In this document: one piece after another, positions 49,054 through 57,215 of the stretch | Numbering within the stretch: position 1 is the stretch's first letter | Layout of the letters: the number at the start of each line of letters is the position of its first letter | DNA from: Streptomyces sp. Sge12 | GTDB taxonomy: Bacteria > Actinomycetota > Actinomycetes > Streptomycetales > Streptomycetaceae | Length of the DNA stretch: 64,000 nt | Assembly: GCF_002080455.1 (NCBI RefSeq) | Contig: NZ_CP020555.1 | Location: 7,306,501 to 7,370,500 of the forward strand | Direction: 5' to 3' | Notes under the pieces: generated by a model | What the model saw: only the letters and a program-made list of their open reading frames with translations | Told to the model about the DNA's origin: nothing | Databases searched by the model: none | Translations under genes and position numbers: made by a program

Positions 49054-49533
49054 ATGCCTGGACACACCGAGAACGAGATCACCGTCAACGCGCCCGTGGA
49101 CGTCGTGTGGGAGATGACCAACGATCTCCCGAACTGGCCGAACCTGTTCAGCGAGTACGCCTCCCTCGAGATCCTCGAGGAGCAGGGCGACACCACCCGC
49201 TTCCGCCTGACCATGCACCCCGACGAGAACGGCAAGGTGTGGAGCTGGGTCTCGGAGCGGACCGTCGACCGCAAGGGCCTGACCGTCCGTGCCCGGCGGG
49301 TGGAGACCGGCCCGTTCGCGCACATGGACATCCACTGGCAGTACTTCAAGGTGCCCGGCGGCACCCGGATGAAGTGGACCCAGGACTTCGCGATGAAGCC
49401 GGACGCCCCGGTGGACGACGCGTGGATGACCGACAACATCAACCGCAACTCGCCGATCCAGATGGCGCTCATCCGGGACAAGATCGAGAAGCGCCAGCGC
49501 GAGGGCCGCGCGCCCGCGGTCAGCCGGGTCTGA
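49054..49533 (+). CDS. whiE ORFVI: Polyketide aromatase/cyclase, SRPBCC fold (whiE ORFVI-like)
   Basis: A 159-residue START/SRPBCC-fold monodomain aromatase/cyclase. The N-terminal ENEITVNAPVDVVWEMTNDLPNWPNLF and the helix MALIRDKIEKRQREG are typical. It binds the poly-beta-ketone in its hydrophobic cavity and directs first-ring closure and aromatisation. It is directly coupled to the ACP gene. Confidence 0.92.
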   Translation: MPGHTENEITVNAPVDVVWEMTNDLPNWPNLFSEYASLEILEEQGDTTRFRLTMHPDENGKVWSWVSERTVDRKGLTVRARRVETGPFAHMDIHWQYFKVPGGTRMKWTQDFAMKPDAPVDDAWMTDNINRNSPIQMALIRDKIEKRQREGRAPAVSRV

Positions 49534-49554
49534 GACGAAAGGCAGGCACCCCGG

Positions 49555-49896
49555 ATGAACCAGACGCACCGCGCTCTCATCGTCGCCCGGATGGCGCCGG
49601 GATCGGCACCGGACATCGCCGACCTCTTCGCCGGCTCCGACGCGGGTGAACTCCCGCACCTGGTGGGGGTGACGCGCCGCAGCCTGTTCCAGTTCGGCGA
49701 CGTCTACCTGCACCTGATCGAGTCGGACCGGCCGCCCGGCCCGGCCATCGCGAAGGTCACCGAGCACCCCGAGTTCCGGGACCTCAGCGACCGGCTGACC
49801 GCCTACATCAGCCCGCACAACCCGGACACCTGGCGCAGTCCCAAGGACGCCATGGCCCACGAGTTCTACCGCTGGGAGAACCCCGGCGCGAAGTGA
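49555..49896 (+). CDS. whiE ORFVII: TcmI-family polyketide cyclase (whiE ORFVII-like)
   Basis: A 113-residue ferredoxin-like-fold cyclase (HRALIVARMAPGSAPDIADLFAGSDA; HLVGVTRRSLFQFGDVYLHLIE). It closes later rings of the aromatic polyketide, like TcmI of tetracenomycin synthesis. It is the last gene of the operon; a strong hairpin follows its stop. Confidence 0.92.
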   Translation: MNQTHRALIVARMAPGSAPDIADLFAGSDAGELPHLVGVTRRSLFQFGDVYLHLIESDRPPGPAIAKVTEHPEFRDLSDRLTAYISPHNPDTWRSPKDAMAHEFYRWENPGAK

Positions 49897-49910
49897 CCCG
49901 CGGCCCGGAC

Positions 49911-49939
49911 GGGACCCGCACACGGAGTGTGCGGGTCCC
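49911..49939 (+). terminator. Terminator of the spore-pigment operon
   Basis: A perfect 13-bp stem (49911-49923 with 49927-49939) and a 3-base loop, 15 bp after the ORFVII stop. Confidence 0.88.
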
Positions 49940-50034
49940 GCCGCGCGTGGCCGGTCCGGAGCCGGGCGCAGCGGAGCCGGGCCGACTTCCACCCGGCCGG
50001 GTGGAGCAGAGAGCGAAGAGCAGGAGGAGACGGC

Positions 50035-50742
50035 ATGAAAGCGACCGACAGCGACCACTTCCCGGCGGATCCGGCCCGTCCGCACGACGGCGGTGCGGGC
50101 CGCGAATCCCTGCACGTCCTCGTCCTGTCGGGGTCCTTGCGCGCCGGGTCCGTCAACACCCGACTCGGCTCCCTGGTCGCGGAATCGGTGACCCGGGCCG
50201 GCGCCACCGCGCAATCCCTCACGCTCGGCGACTTCCCGATGCCGCCGTACGACGGCGACACGGAGGCCGAGGAGGGACTGCCGCCCGGGGCCCTCGCGCT
50301 GCGCGAGCGGATCGAGGCCGCGCAGGCGCTGATCATCGCCTCGCCCGAGTACAACGCCTCCGTCCCCGGCGTCCTGAAGAACGCCATCGACTGGGTGTCC
50401 CGCTACCGCCCGCAGCCCTTCAAGGACAAGCAGACCCTGCTGGTCTCCGCCTCGCCCTCGATGGTCGGCGGCAACCGCGGACTGTGGGCTCTGCGGGTCC
50501 CGCTGGAGCACCTCGGGGCGCGCGTCTACCCCGACATGTTCAGCCTGGCGGGCGCGCACCAGGCGTTCACCGCCGACGGCGCCCTCACCGACCCGGGCCT
50601 CGGCGAGCGGCTCACCACGACGATCGACTCCTTCCTCGACCTCGCCGAGGCCGACACCCGCTACCTGTGCCTCCAGCGCCGCTGGTACGAGTTCCTGGGC
50701 GATCGCACCGACGCCCCGGTGACCTCCCGCGCCCAGGACTGA
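50035..50742 (+). CDS. NADPH-dependent FMN reductase
   Basis: A 235-residue flavodoxin-fold oxidoreductase. The FMN phosphate loop is SGSLRAGSVNTRLG near residue 38, and the second conserved segment is ASPEYNASVPGVLKNAIDWVSR near 102. It reduces FMN or quinones with NADPH. It lies 140 bp after the pigment operon, behind a terminator, so it is probably independent, though it could serve flavin needs of the hydroxylase. AGGAGGAG precedes the ATG at 50035. The acidic N-terminal 30 residues are extra to the family. Confidence 0.88.
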   Translation: MKATDSDHFPADPARPHDGGAGRESLHVLVLSGSLRAGSVNTRLGSLVAESVTRAGATAQSLTLGDFPMPPYDGDTEAEEGLPPGALALRERIEAAQALIIASPEYNASVPGVLKNAIDWVSRYRPQPFKDKQTLLVSASPSMVGGNRGLWALRVPLEHLGARVYPDMFSLAGAHQAFTADGALTDPGLGERLTTTIDSFLDLAEADTRYLCLQRRWYEFLGDRTDAPVTSRAQD

Positions 50743-50808
50743 TCATCATCGGCCACAGGGGGTGAGCTATGTTTGAGCGCGAGTGACATGAGTTAGGGAG
50801 GCCCTCGA

Positions 50809-51726
50809 GTGTCATCGGGGCAGCAGGCACGCGCACAAGCGGCTGCGATCACACCAGGGGGTCAGTCGTCCGAGGAGGTCCGTCCTCCGGCCGACCGGCT
50901 CCTCGCGCTCTTCGACGGCCGCCGGCTGTCCCCCGGCCAGCGCCGCATCGCCCAGTACCTGATCGACCACCTCACCGAGGCCGCGTTCCTCTCGATCACC
51001 GATCTCGCCGAGCGGGTGGGCGTGAGCCAGCCCTCCGTGACCCGCTTCGCCGCCTCCCTCGGCTTCAGCGGCTACCCCGCCCTGCGCGACGTGCTGCAGC
51101 CGATCGCGCTCAGCGCGGTCGCCGGCGCCCCGGACACCCGCGAGCAGATCCGCCGCAACGAGCTGCAGGAAGCCGTCGACGCCGAGATCGAGAACCTGGA
51201 GAACGTCCGCAGGCTCCTCGCCGACACCGACCAGGTGCTGAACATCGGCCGCGAGCTGGCGGCCTCGGTGCCGCTGACGATCCTGGGCCTGCGCATCTCG
51301 GTCTCGCTCGCGGAGTACTTCGCGTACGCGGCCCGGCGCATCCACCCCGACGTACGCCTGGTCACGCGCGGCGGGAGCGTCGCCTTCGACGCGCTGCTCC
51401 AGTCCCGGGCGGCCGGCGGGACCTGGGTGCTGGCCTTCGCCATGCCTCGGCACGCCAAGGAGACGCTGGCCGCCATCCGCGCCGCCCGCAGCACGGGGCT
51501 GCGTGTGGTGCTGATCACGGACCCCACCCTGGGGCCGCTGGTGGACGAGGCGGACGTGGCGCTGACGGCGGGCACCGGCTCCCGGCTGGTTTTCGACTCG
51601 TACGCGGCGCCCGGGATGCTGTCCGCGGCTCTGTTGCAGGCCATGGCCGATGCGGATCCGGAGCGGACCCAGGCACGTCTGGAGAGCTACGAGCACGTGG
51701 CCGATCAGCACGGCTTCTTCCTTTAG
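50809..51726 (+). CDS. MurR/RpiR-family transcriptional regulator
   Basis: A 305-residue regulator with an N-terminal RpiR helix-turn-helix (LSITDLAERVGVSQPSVTRFAASLGFSGYPALRD, near residues 62-96) and a C-terminal SIS sugar-phosphate-binding domain (VLAFAMPRHAKETLAAIRAARSTGLRVVLITD). Such proteins respond to phosphosugars or related metabolites. The GTG at 50809 has GGGAGG upstream. An operator-like palindrome lies 47 bp past its stop. No sugar-metabolism gene is adjacent. Confidence 0.88.
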   Translation: MSSGQQARAQAAAITPGGQSSEEVRPPADRLLALFDGRRLSPGQRRIAQYLIDHLTEAAFLSITDLAERVGVSQPSVTRFAASLGFSGYPALRDVLQPIALSAVAGAPDTREQIRRNELQEAVDAEIENLENVRRLLADTDQVLNIGRELAASVPLTILGLRISVSLAEYFAYAARRIHPDVRLVTRGGSVAFDALLQSRAAGGTWVLAFAMPRHAKETLAAIRAARSTGLRVVLITDPTLGPLVDEADVALTAGTGSRLVFDSYAAPGMLSAALLQAMADADPERTQARLESYEHVADQHGFFL

Positions 51727-51772
51727 CCCGTTCCGGTCGGCTTCACCAGGCGATATTCAGCCCTCGACGTGC

Positions 51773-51786
51773 ATGAAATTTTTCAT
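51773..51786. promoter_or_regulatory. Palindrome ATGAAATTTTTCAT downstream of the RpiR gene
   Basis: A perfect 14-bp AT-rich palindrome in a GC-rich genome, followed 22-28 bp later by GGTATATATG, which could be a -10 region. TGAAA-N-TTTCA half-sites are a type seen for RpiR-class regulators; binding by the adjacent protein is inference. Confidence 0.55.
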
Positions 51787-52037
51787 ACCCTTGCCTACTC
51801 GACGGTATATATGTTTACTGACGACGGCGCTCCGGATCCACCAGATGCCAAGGAGGACCCCCATGTCCTCCCGAACGCACGCGCGGCACGACGAACCTCC
51901 TCACGTCGCGACCGCGCGTCGGGTCCAGGCTTTCGGATCCCCGCAGAGCGCCCATGGCGGCCTCGGTCAACCCCTGGGCCGAGGCCGCCCCTCAGAACGT
52001 CTCGATCAGAGTTCGACACCACTCGGAAGTGACGAGA

Positions 52038-52424
52038 ATGCCTCAGACGGCCACGTTTACCCTCAGCCCCGACTGGCCCATGCAGGTCAAGGCGCCCGGG
52101 ACGCACGACTGGGAGCGCACGGCCACCCGCTGGCTGCGGGACCTGCTCCCGGCCCGCTACGGCGGCTACCTGACGCTCACCCGTCACCACGCACTCCTGG
52201 CCCGGCACGTCCAGCTCCAGCTCCAGCACGAGATGCGCGCGGTGCGGGCGGCCCTTCAGACCAGCCGGGCCGAGCTGCCCATGATGGGCATCGCCGAGTC
52301 GGTCATCGAGAACTCCATCCGTATGTACGCGGTCGAGCTGGAGCAGCTGGGCCGGCTGGCCCGCGGTGCGCGCCTCGTGTCCGACGCGCTGCTCGTCGGT
52401 ACCCCCGCCCAGCGCAGGCGCTGA
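52038..52424 (+). CDS. Conserved hypothetical protein
   Basis: A 128-residue soluble, alpha-helical protein (MPQTATFTLSPDWPMQVKAPG; HALLARHVQLQLQHEMRAVRAALQ). It has coding-like GC skew but no domain that I recognise. The start is uncertain: ATG 52038 has GAAGTGACGAGA upstream, while the frame is open to 51954. A strong AAGGAGG with ATG at 51863 lies upstream but in another frame. It converges on the Fic/Doc-like gene. Confidence 0.6.
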   Translation: MPQTATFTLSPDWPMQVKAPGTHDWERTATRWLRDLLPARYGGYLTLTRHHALLARHVQLQLQHEMRAVRAALQTSRAELPMMGIAESVIENSIRMYAVELEQLGRLARGARLVSDALLVGTPAQRRR

Positions 52425-52491
52425 CCGGGCGTCCCGGCTCCCTGGGTTCGGTGCCTCGGTCCGGGCTCTGCCGGCCGGGAGCGGGGTCCCG

Positions 52492-52878
52492 CTAGCGGGC
52501 GCTCTGCGTGGGCTGCCAGGAGCGCAGGCGGGCCGCCACCTCGAAGACGGTGGCACGCAGCATGCGGATGTCGGTGATCAGGTCGCGCCACTGCTCATAG
52601 GTGGCGTCCACGGACTCGCCCGAGGCCTCGATGTAGGCGACAGCCACGCCGTAGGCGAAGTACTCGTTGGAGTCGGGCAGCGGCCGGAGCAGCACGATCG
52701 CGTCGAGCAGCGCGGCCGCACGCCAGTACGCGTCGGGGTCGTCCACTTCGAGGCTCGGCGTGTTCACCCGGTGCCGGGCCACGGCGGCGACCAGGGCGGA
52801 GTGGTCGGCCACCGCCACGTCCTTGAACAGTGCCTCCTGCCGCTCCAGCAACCAGCGGTGATCGATGTGCAGTTCCAC
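52492..52878 (-). CDS. Fic/Doc-like putative toxin component
   Basis: A 128-residue protein resembling the small Doc/Fic-fold proteins annotated in Streptomyces as toxin components. HIDHRWLLERQEALFKDVAVADHSALVAAVARHRVNTPSL corresponds to their N-terminal helices, and YWRAAALLDAIVLLRPLPDSNEYFAYGVAVAYIEASG to the Fic core. The canonical HPFxxGNxR motif is degenerate (LLRPLPDSNEYFA), so AMP-transfer or kinase activity is doubtful. No antitoxin gene is next to it. GTG 52878 is the best start. Confidence 0.65.
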   Translation of the reverse strand: MELHIDHRWLLERQEALFKDVAVADHSALVAAVARHRVNTPSLEVDDPDAYWRAAALLDAIVLLRPLPDSNEYFAYGVAVAYIEASGESVDATYEQWRDLITDIRMLRATVFEVAARLRSWQPTQSAR

Positions 52879-52946
52879 GCGTCCGAGTATCCCCGCCCGA
52901 GGCCCGGCCGTGGGGCTTTTCGGGTCGGGCGGGGACGCGTGCGGGG

Positions 52947-53804
52947 TTACGGCTTGGGCAGGGTGCAGCCGGGCCGGCTCAGGTCGATCCTGTTGCCGGG
53001 GGCTATGCAGGGGACGACGATGTACGTCTGCTGCGCGTAGTTGATGCCCCGGCGGACCGTCACGTTGCCGTTCTGGTCGACCTCGCACGGGTTGTTCACC
53101 GTGCAGCGGGCGCCGTCCTCGTTGCCCGTGTTGTTGACGGCGACGACCTTGCCCGTCGTCGTGTCGATCACCGGCGAACCGGAGGTGCCGCCGATGGTGT
53201 TGCACGCGGAGGTGTAGCGGACCGAGTCCTTCCAGGTCCAGTCGCCCTCCTTGAGGCGGTAGGCGAAGCCGTCCACGGAGCAGCTGTAAGTGCGCTTCCA
53301 GTAGCCGGAGACCACCTTGATCGCCGATCCCTGCGCCGGGCGCACGTCGTCGAGGGTGAGCGCCGTGATGCCGTACTGGCTCTGGATCTGCGCGTAGGTC
53401 CGCGTCAGCTGGTAGACCGAGATGTCGGTGTCGGTCATCGTCGCGTACGCGATCCTGCTCGCGCGGAGCGTGCCGACCTTCGATCCCGCCGCGTTGAGCA
53501 GGGAGAACGACCGGCTGGACGGGCGGTCCGTGATGACCTCGCCGGCCGCCGGGAAGCCCGATTCCAGGCAGTGCCCGTTCGACAGGACGAGCGCGAGGTC
53601 GTTCGGCTGCGAGGCGGGCGCGCGGACGACGGAGCCGGAACAGTTGCTGAGCGCCACGGTGCCCGCGTAGGTGACCGCGACGGCGGTGGCGCCGGGAGCG
53701 GTCGCGGTGGGCGCGGTGGGTGCGGAGGGCGCGGCCACGGCGGGGGTGGCCGCCGCTCCCAGCAGGAGCAGGGAGAGTAACGCGCCGACGAGAGGTTTCT
53801 TCAT
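52947..53804 (-). CDS. Secreted trypsin-like serine protease
   Basis: A 285-residue secreted S1-type protease. The signal peptide (MKKPLVGALLSLLLLGAAATPAVA) is followed by a catalytic chain with His in LSNGHCLES, Asp in MTDTDISVYQL and Ser in TIGGTSGSPVIDTTTGKVV. Cysteines pair with CSVDGFAYRL and CNTIGG regions. It should cleave extracellular protein or process other secreted proteins. The ATG at 53804 has GAGGGGAAC upstream; longer in-frame starts would bury the signal peptide. Confidence 0.88.
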   Translation of the reverse strand: MKKPLVGALLSLLLLGAAATPAVAAPSAPTAPTATAPGATAVAVTYAGTVALSNCSGSVVRAPASQPNDLALVLSNGHCLESGFPAAGEVITDRPSSRSFSLLNAAGSKVGTLRASRIAYATMTDTDISVYQLTRTYAQIQSQYGITALTLDDVRPAQGSAIKVVSGYWKRTYSCSVDGFAYRLKEGDWTWKDSVRYTSACNTIGGTSGSPVIDTTTGKVVAVNNTGNEDGARCTVNNPCEVDQNGNVTVRRGINYAQQTYIVVPCIAPGNRIDLSRPGCTLPKP

Positions 53805-54034
53805 GTGGGGGTTCCCCTCTGGATGACATGCGACCGGAGGTCCTCCGGTTGTCATGCGCATTGTTGAGAGCCCGGCTCCAAGTCGCAAGGGTGCATGGCC
53901 AGTTGGCGCCAGGTCCACAAGAGGGGTTCCGGGGCGGCCTCCGGGCTCCCGGATCCGACCTCCGCAAAGGTGTTCCGCCCCGGTGGCTTTGCCTCCTACG
54001 GTCTGTGCAGCACAGTTCCGGACCAGGAGGCAAT

Positions 54035-54541
54035 GTGAAGCGCGAGATCGACATCGACCAGCTGGTGACGGCGATGAAGGCGGTCGACGAGGCGGGGCGG
54101 CTCTTCGAGGAGGCGCGTGCCGTGTACGAGGCGCGCGGCCTCAAGAGGATCAGCGACGACTTCAAGGTGGCGGGCGGCTCGGTCCAGACCTTGCAGGGAG
54201 CCGAGGAGATGGCCCTCGGAGCACGTAAGTACCTCGCCGAACTCGCGACCGTCGCCGGCTACGCGGCCGCCGGCCTCCAGGAGCGCGCGGGAGAGAGACC
54301 CGAGACCGCCCGGGCCGGTTTCCCGGGCATCGCGGGCGGCGGCGCCCGGATGGCCCGCCCGCTGCTCGATCCGACCCTGGAGGGACTGCGGCTGCTGCTG
54401 GCCGTCGACTACTTCGAGCCCGCCTTCAAGACGGCGATCGAGGACGTCCTGCGGGCGGAGAAGGCGACCTACCCCGACCCCGCCACCCTGCGCATCCCCA
54501 AGCGGGCCGACCGCCCCGCCAAGGCCGGCCGTACGCCCTGA
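54035..54541 (+). CDS. Conserved hypothetical protein
   Basis: A 168-residue acidic/helical protein starting MKREIDIDQLVTAMKAVDEAGRLFEEARAVYE, with a coiled-coil-like first half and a Pro-rich end. There is no signal peptide or membrane segment, and no family that I recognise. CAGGAGG just upstream strongly supports the GTG at 54035. Confidence 0.68.
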   Translation: MKREIDIDQLVTAMKAVDEAGRLFEEARAVYEARGLKRISDDFKVAGGSVQTLQGAEEMALGARKYLAELATVAGYAAAGLQERAGERPETARAGFPGIAGGGARMARPLLDPTLEGLRLLLAVDYFEPAFKTAIEDVLRAEKATYPDPATLRIPKRADRPAKAGRTP

Positions 54542-54624
54542 GGCCCGGGGGCGCGACGCGCCGATCGGGCCCGACCGGCGCCGCCCGGGGTGCCGGGCCG
54601 GTCCGACGGGGCGAGGCTGGGGGT

Positions 54625-54876
54625 ATGCATCATGCGCCCGTCGTCGTGCACCGGATCTTCCCGTCGGGAGGCCGGCAGGTGACCCTGCGGACCTCGAACG
54701 GAGAGGAGTCGCTCGGCCTCGCCCACTCCGACGAGGACGTCATCGAGTTCCTGCGCAGGGCCGGCATGCCGGACCCCGACGACGTGGTCCTCGGTGGCAC
54801 CGAGCTGCTGGTGGCCTGGGAAGGCGACACCCCCCACGTGTACGAGGCCGACCTGCCGACCGAGGACCTTCCCTGA
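54625..54876 (+). CDS. Small conserved hypothetical protein
   Basis: An 83-residue acidic protein (VVVHRIFPSGGRQVTLRTS; HSDEDVIEFLRRAGMPDPDDVVLGG). It is compact, probably a small alpha/beta fold; function unknown. A GGGGG run precedes the ATG. It lies between the preceding hypothetical and the truncated aldo/keto reductase. Confidence 0.6.
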   Translation: MHHAPVVVHRIFPSGGRQVTLRTSNGEESLGLAHSDEDVIEFLRRAGMPDPDDVVLGGTELLVAWEGDTPHVYEADLPTEDLP

Positions 54877-54909
54877 CCGCCTGAGCGCCCGGCGGCGGGA
54901 CCGGGCCGG

Positions 54910-55620
54910 TCAGCCGTGGTGCAGGGCCTCCAGGACGGCCAGCTCCTCCTCGGACAGGCGCAGGGCGCCGGCGGCCACGTTCTCCTCCAGGTGCGCCGGA
55001 TCGCCCGTGCCGGGGATGGCCAGCACGTGCGGCCCCCGCCGGAGCGTCCACGCCAGCCGTACCTGCGCCGGGCTCACCCCGTGCGCCAGGGCGACGGAGA
55101 GCACCTCGTCGCTCTCGGTGCCGTCCGCGCCGCCCTCCCTCCTGGTGCCGGCGATCGAGTAGAAGGGCACGAACGCGACGCCCTGCTCACCGCAGGCACG
55201 CACGAAATCGTCCTGGTCGGACCGCACCCCGATCCCGTACATGTTCTGCACGCAGACCACCGGTGCGATGGCGCGGGCCTCGGCGAGGTGCTCGGGGGTG
55301 ACATTGGAGATGCCCAGGTGGCGGATGAGTCCGGCTTCGCGGAGCTCGGCCAGCGCGCCGAACCGCTCGGCGATCGAATCGGTACCGACGATGCGCAGGT
55401 TCACCACGTCGAGGTGGTCGCGGCCGAGCTGGCGCAGGTTCTCCTCGACCTGGCCGCGCAACTGTCCGGGGGTGGCATGGCTCCACACCCCGGACGGGTC
55501 GCGGCCCGGTCCGACCTTGGTGGTGATCACGAGGTCCTCCGGGTAGGGGCGGAGCGCCGCGTTGATCAGTTCGTTGGCGGAGCGCAGCGGCGAGAAGTAG
55601 AAGAGCAGGCGGAATTGCAT
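54910..55620 (-). pseudogene. Aldo/keto reductase lacking its N-terminus
   Basis: About 235 residues of an aldo/keto reductase. Recognisable parts are FSPLRSANELINAALRPYPEDLVITTKVGPG, HLDVVNLRI, LIRHLGISNVTPEHL, VVCVQNMYGIG, FVPFYSIAG and the coenzyme end LAIPGTGDPAHLEENVAAGALRL. The first 55-60 residues of the barrel, including the catalytic Asp and Tyr region before YFSPLRS, are missing. Sequence upstream of about 55605 has no match to the family and belongs to the recombinase module. I read this as a gene cut by insertion or deletion at that point. It could still make a protein from ATG 55620, but without the active site. Confidence 0.75.
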
Positions 55621-55741
55621 CCCCTGGAACATGCCGCATCGACCCGCGAACGTCATCCCCGCGGGCTGGCGGGATGCATGTTGGGCGGCGCCGGACTGCG
55701 CCCTGCGGGCTGATCAGCCCTTCGAGGGATTGCCGCATCAA

Positions 55742-55760
55742 TGTTGTATCCGTTACAACA
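55742..55760. promoter_or_regulatory. Inverted repeat TGTTGTA-TCCGT-TACAACA at the recombinase module edge
   Basis: Two perfect 7-bp arms around 5 bp, about 40 bp upstream of the recombinase start and 140 bp from the broken reductase. The form (short arms flanking a 5-7 bp spacer) suits a tyrosine-recombinase core site; an operator for the XRE protein is the alternative. Confidence 0.55.
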
Positions 55761-55799
55761 GGTTGGGTAATTGGTGAAGCGCCGGGATCGGCGCGTTTG

Positions 55800-56892
55800 G
55801 TGCTGGCGCGGAACGTGATTCACCTCGATCCGGCACCAGCCCTGTTCGAGGCGATGCTGGAGGGATGGGCCCGCCAGCAGGCAGCCCAGCTACTGCAGGA
55901 GGGGACCATCCGGCCCCGGTTACGACTGGTTCGCCGCATGGTCGAGTTCTCTGGCCTGTTCCCATGGCAGTGGACGCCTGAGGAGGGCGAGGCGTTCATC
56001 GCACACCTGCGGGGGCAGCGTGGGGACCGCAAGGGCATCGAGGTGTCAACCGCGCGGGGCTACGAGGTGACGATCACGCTGTTCATCTCCTACCTGTTGG
56101 ACCGTCGCTACGGCTGGCACGCGGCCTGCGCCGAGCGGTTCGGGCAGGGGCCGCGGGAGGTCTTCCACGAGGGCAACTCGGTGGCGCACACCGTCGAGTT
56201 CGAGGGGAACCCGCGTCGCCCGGCCGCTGGCCTACGACGAGATGCAGGCTCTGTTCGACGCGGCTGACGCCCGGCCGTCACGGATCCGCGGGCAGGGCCG
56301 CAAGGGCGCGCTGTGCGCGTTGCGGGACGCCGCCGCGCTGAAGTCGGTGTACGCGTTCGGGACCCGGCGCACGGAGACGTCGCGGCTGGACCTGGTGGAC
56401 CTGCGGGCCAATCCAAAGATGCCGGCCTTCGGCCGGTTCGGCGCCGTGATGGTGCGCTACGGCAAGTCGAACAAGGGGGCGCCGCCCAAGCGGCGGACGG
56501 TGATGAGGGTGCCGGAGATGGACTGGGTCACCGACACCCTTGACCAGTGGGTCGTGGAGATCCGGCCCCGGTTCGAGCCCGGGGCGCATCCGGCCCTGTG
56601 GATCACGGAGCGGTGCGGCAGGCTGTCGCCGCGCTCGTTGAACGAGGCGTTCTGCGCCGCGCGGGACGAGGCCGGGCTCGATCCGGAGCTGGATCTGCAC
56701 TGTCTGCGGTACTCCTACATCTCGCACCTGGTTGAGTTCGGGTACCCGCTGCGGTTCGTCCAGGAGCAAGTCGGTCACTCCCACGGGGCGACCACGGCGA
56801 TCTACACCGCGGTGTCGAACGAGTTCCGCAACACCCTGCTGGAGGCATCGATGAAGAAGCGGCTCGGGGCCTGCTGGGACGTGACCTCGTGA
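55800..56892 (+). pseudogene. Tyrosine recombinase/integrase, frameshifted
   Basis: A tyrosine-family site-specific recombinase in two frames. The N-terminal core-binding part (LDPAPALFEAMLEGWARQQAAQLLQ to NSVAHTVEFEGNPRR) shifts at a C triplet (56219-56221) to the catalytic part (RPLAYDEMQALFDAADA onward). Removing one C restores NPRRRPLAYDEMQAL, as expected for the family. The catalytic end CLRYSYISHLVEFGYPLRFVQEQVGHSHGATTAIYTAVS holds the Arg, the second His and the Tyr nucleophile; the first box His is Cys here. The start is uncertain (TTG 55797, GTG 55800 or GTG 55815). It may be a true mutation or a base-call error. The stop overlaps the XRE start. Confidence 0.78.
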
Positions 56893-57215
56893 TCAAGAAG
56901 ATGGGCTTCGCCTGGAAGCTGCGGCACCTGATGGCCGAGCGGGAGATGTTCCAGACCACCGACCTGGTGCCGCTGCTCGCCGAGCGGGGGATCGTGCTGT
57001 CCAGGGAGCAGGTCTACCGGCTGGTCACGCAGCCTCCGCAGCGCCTCAGCATGGACACCCTGGTCGCCTTGTGCGACATCCTCGGGTGCACTCCGAACGA
57101 CCTCATCGAGCCGAAGGTCGTCAACCAGCAGGTCCGCAAGACCGCCGACGGGGCCGCGGGGCCGGTGGAGATCACGCCGCGCCGGACCGTGGTGCGTCGC
57201 CCGGACCGGCCGTGA
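56889..57215 (+). CDS. XRE-family helix-turn-helix protein of the recombinase module
   Basis: A 108-residue Cro/C1-type DNA-binding protein. The fold is seen as LRHLMAEREMFQTTDLVPLLAERGIVLSREQVYRLVTQPPQRLSMDTLVALCDILGCTPNDLIEPK. It lies between two recombinase genes and overlaps both by GTGA, so the three form one translationally coupled operon. It could regulate excision or act as an architectural factor. It is intact, unlike its neighbours. Confidence 0.88.
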   Translation: MIKKMGFAWKLRHLMAEREMFQTTDLVPLLAERGIVLSREQVYRLVTQPPQRLSMDTLVALCDILGCTPNDLIEPKVVNQQVRKTADGAAGPVEITPRRTVVRRPDRP

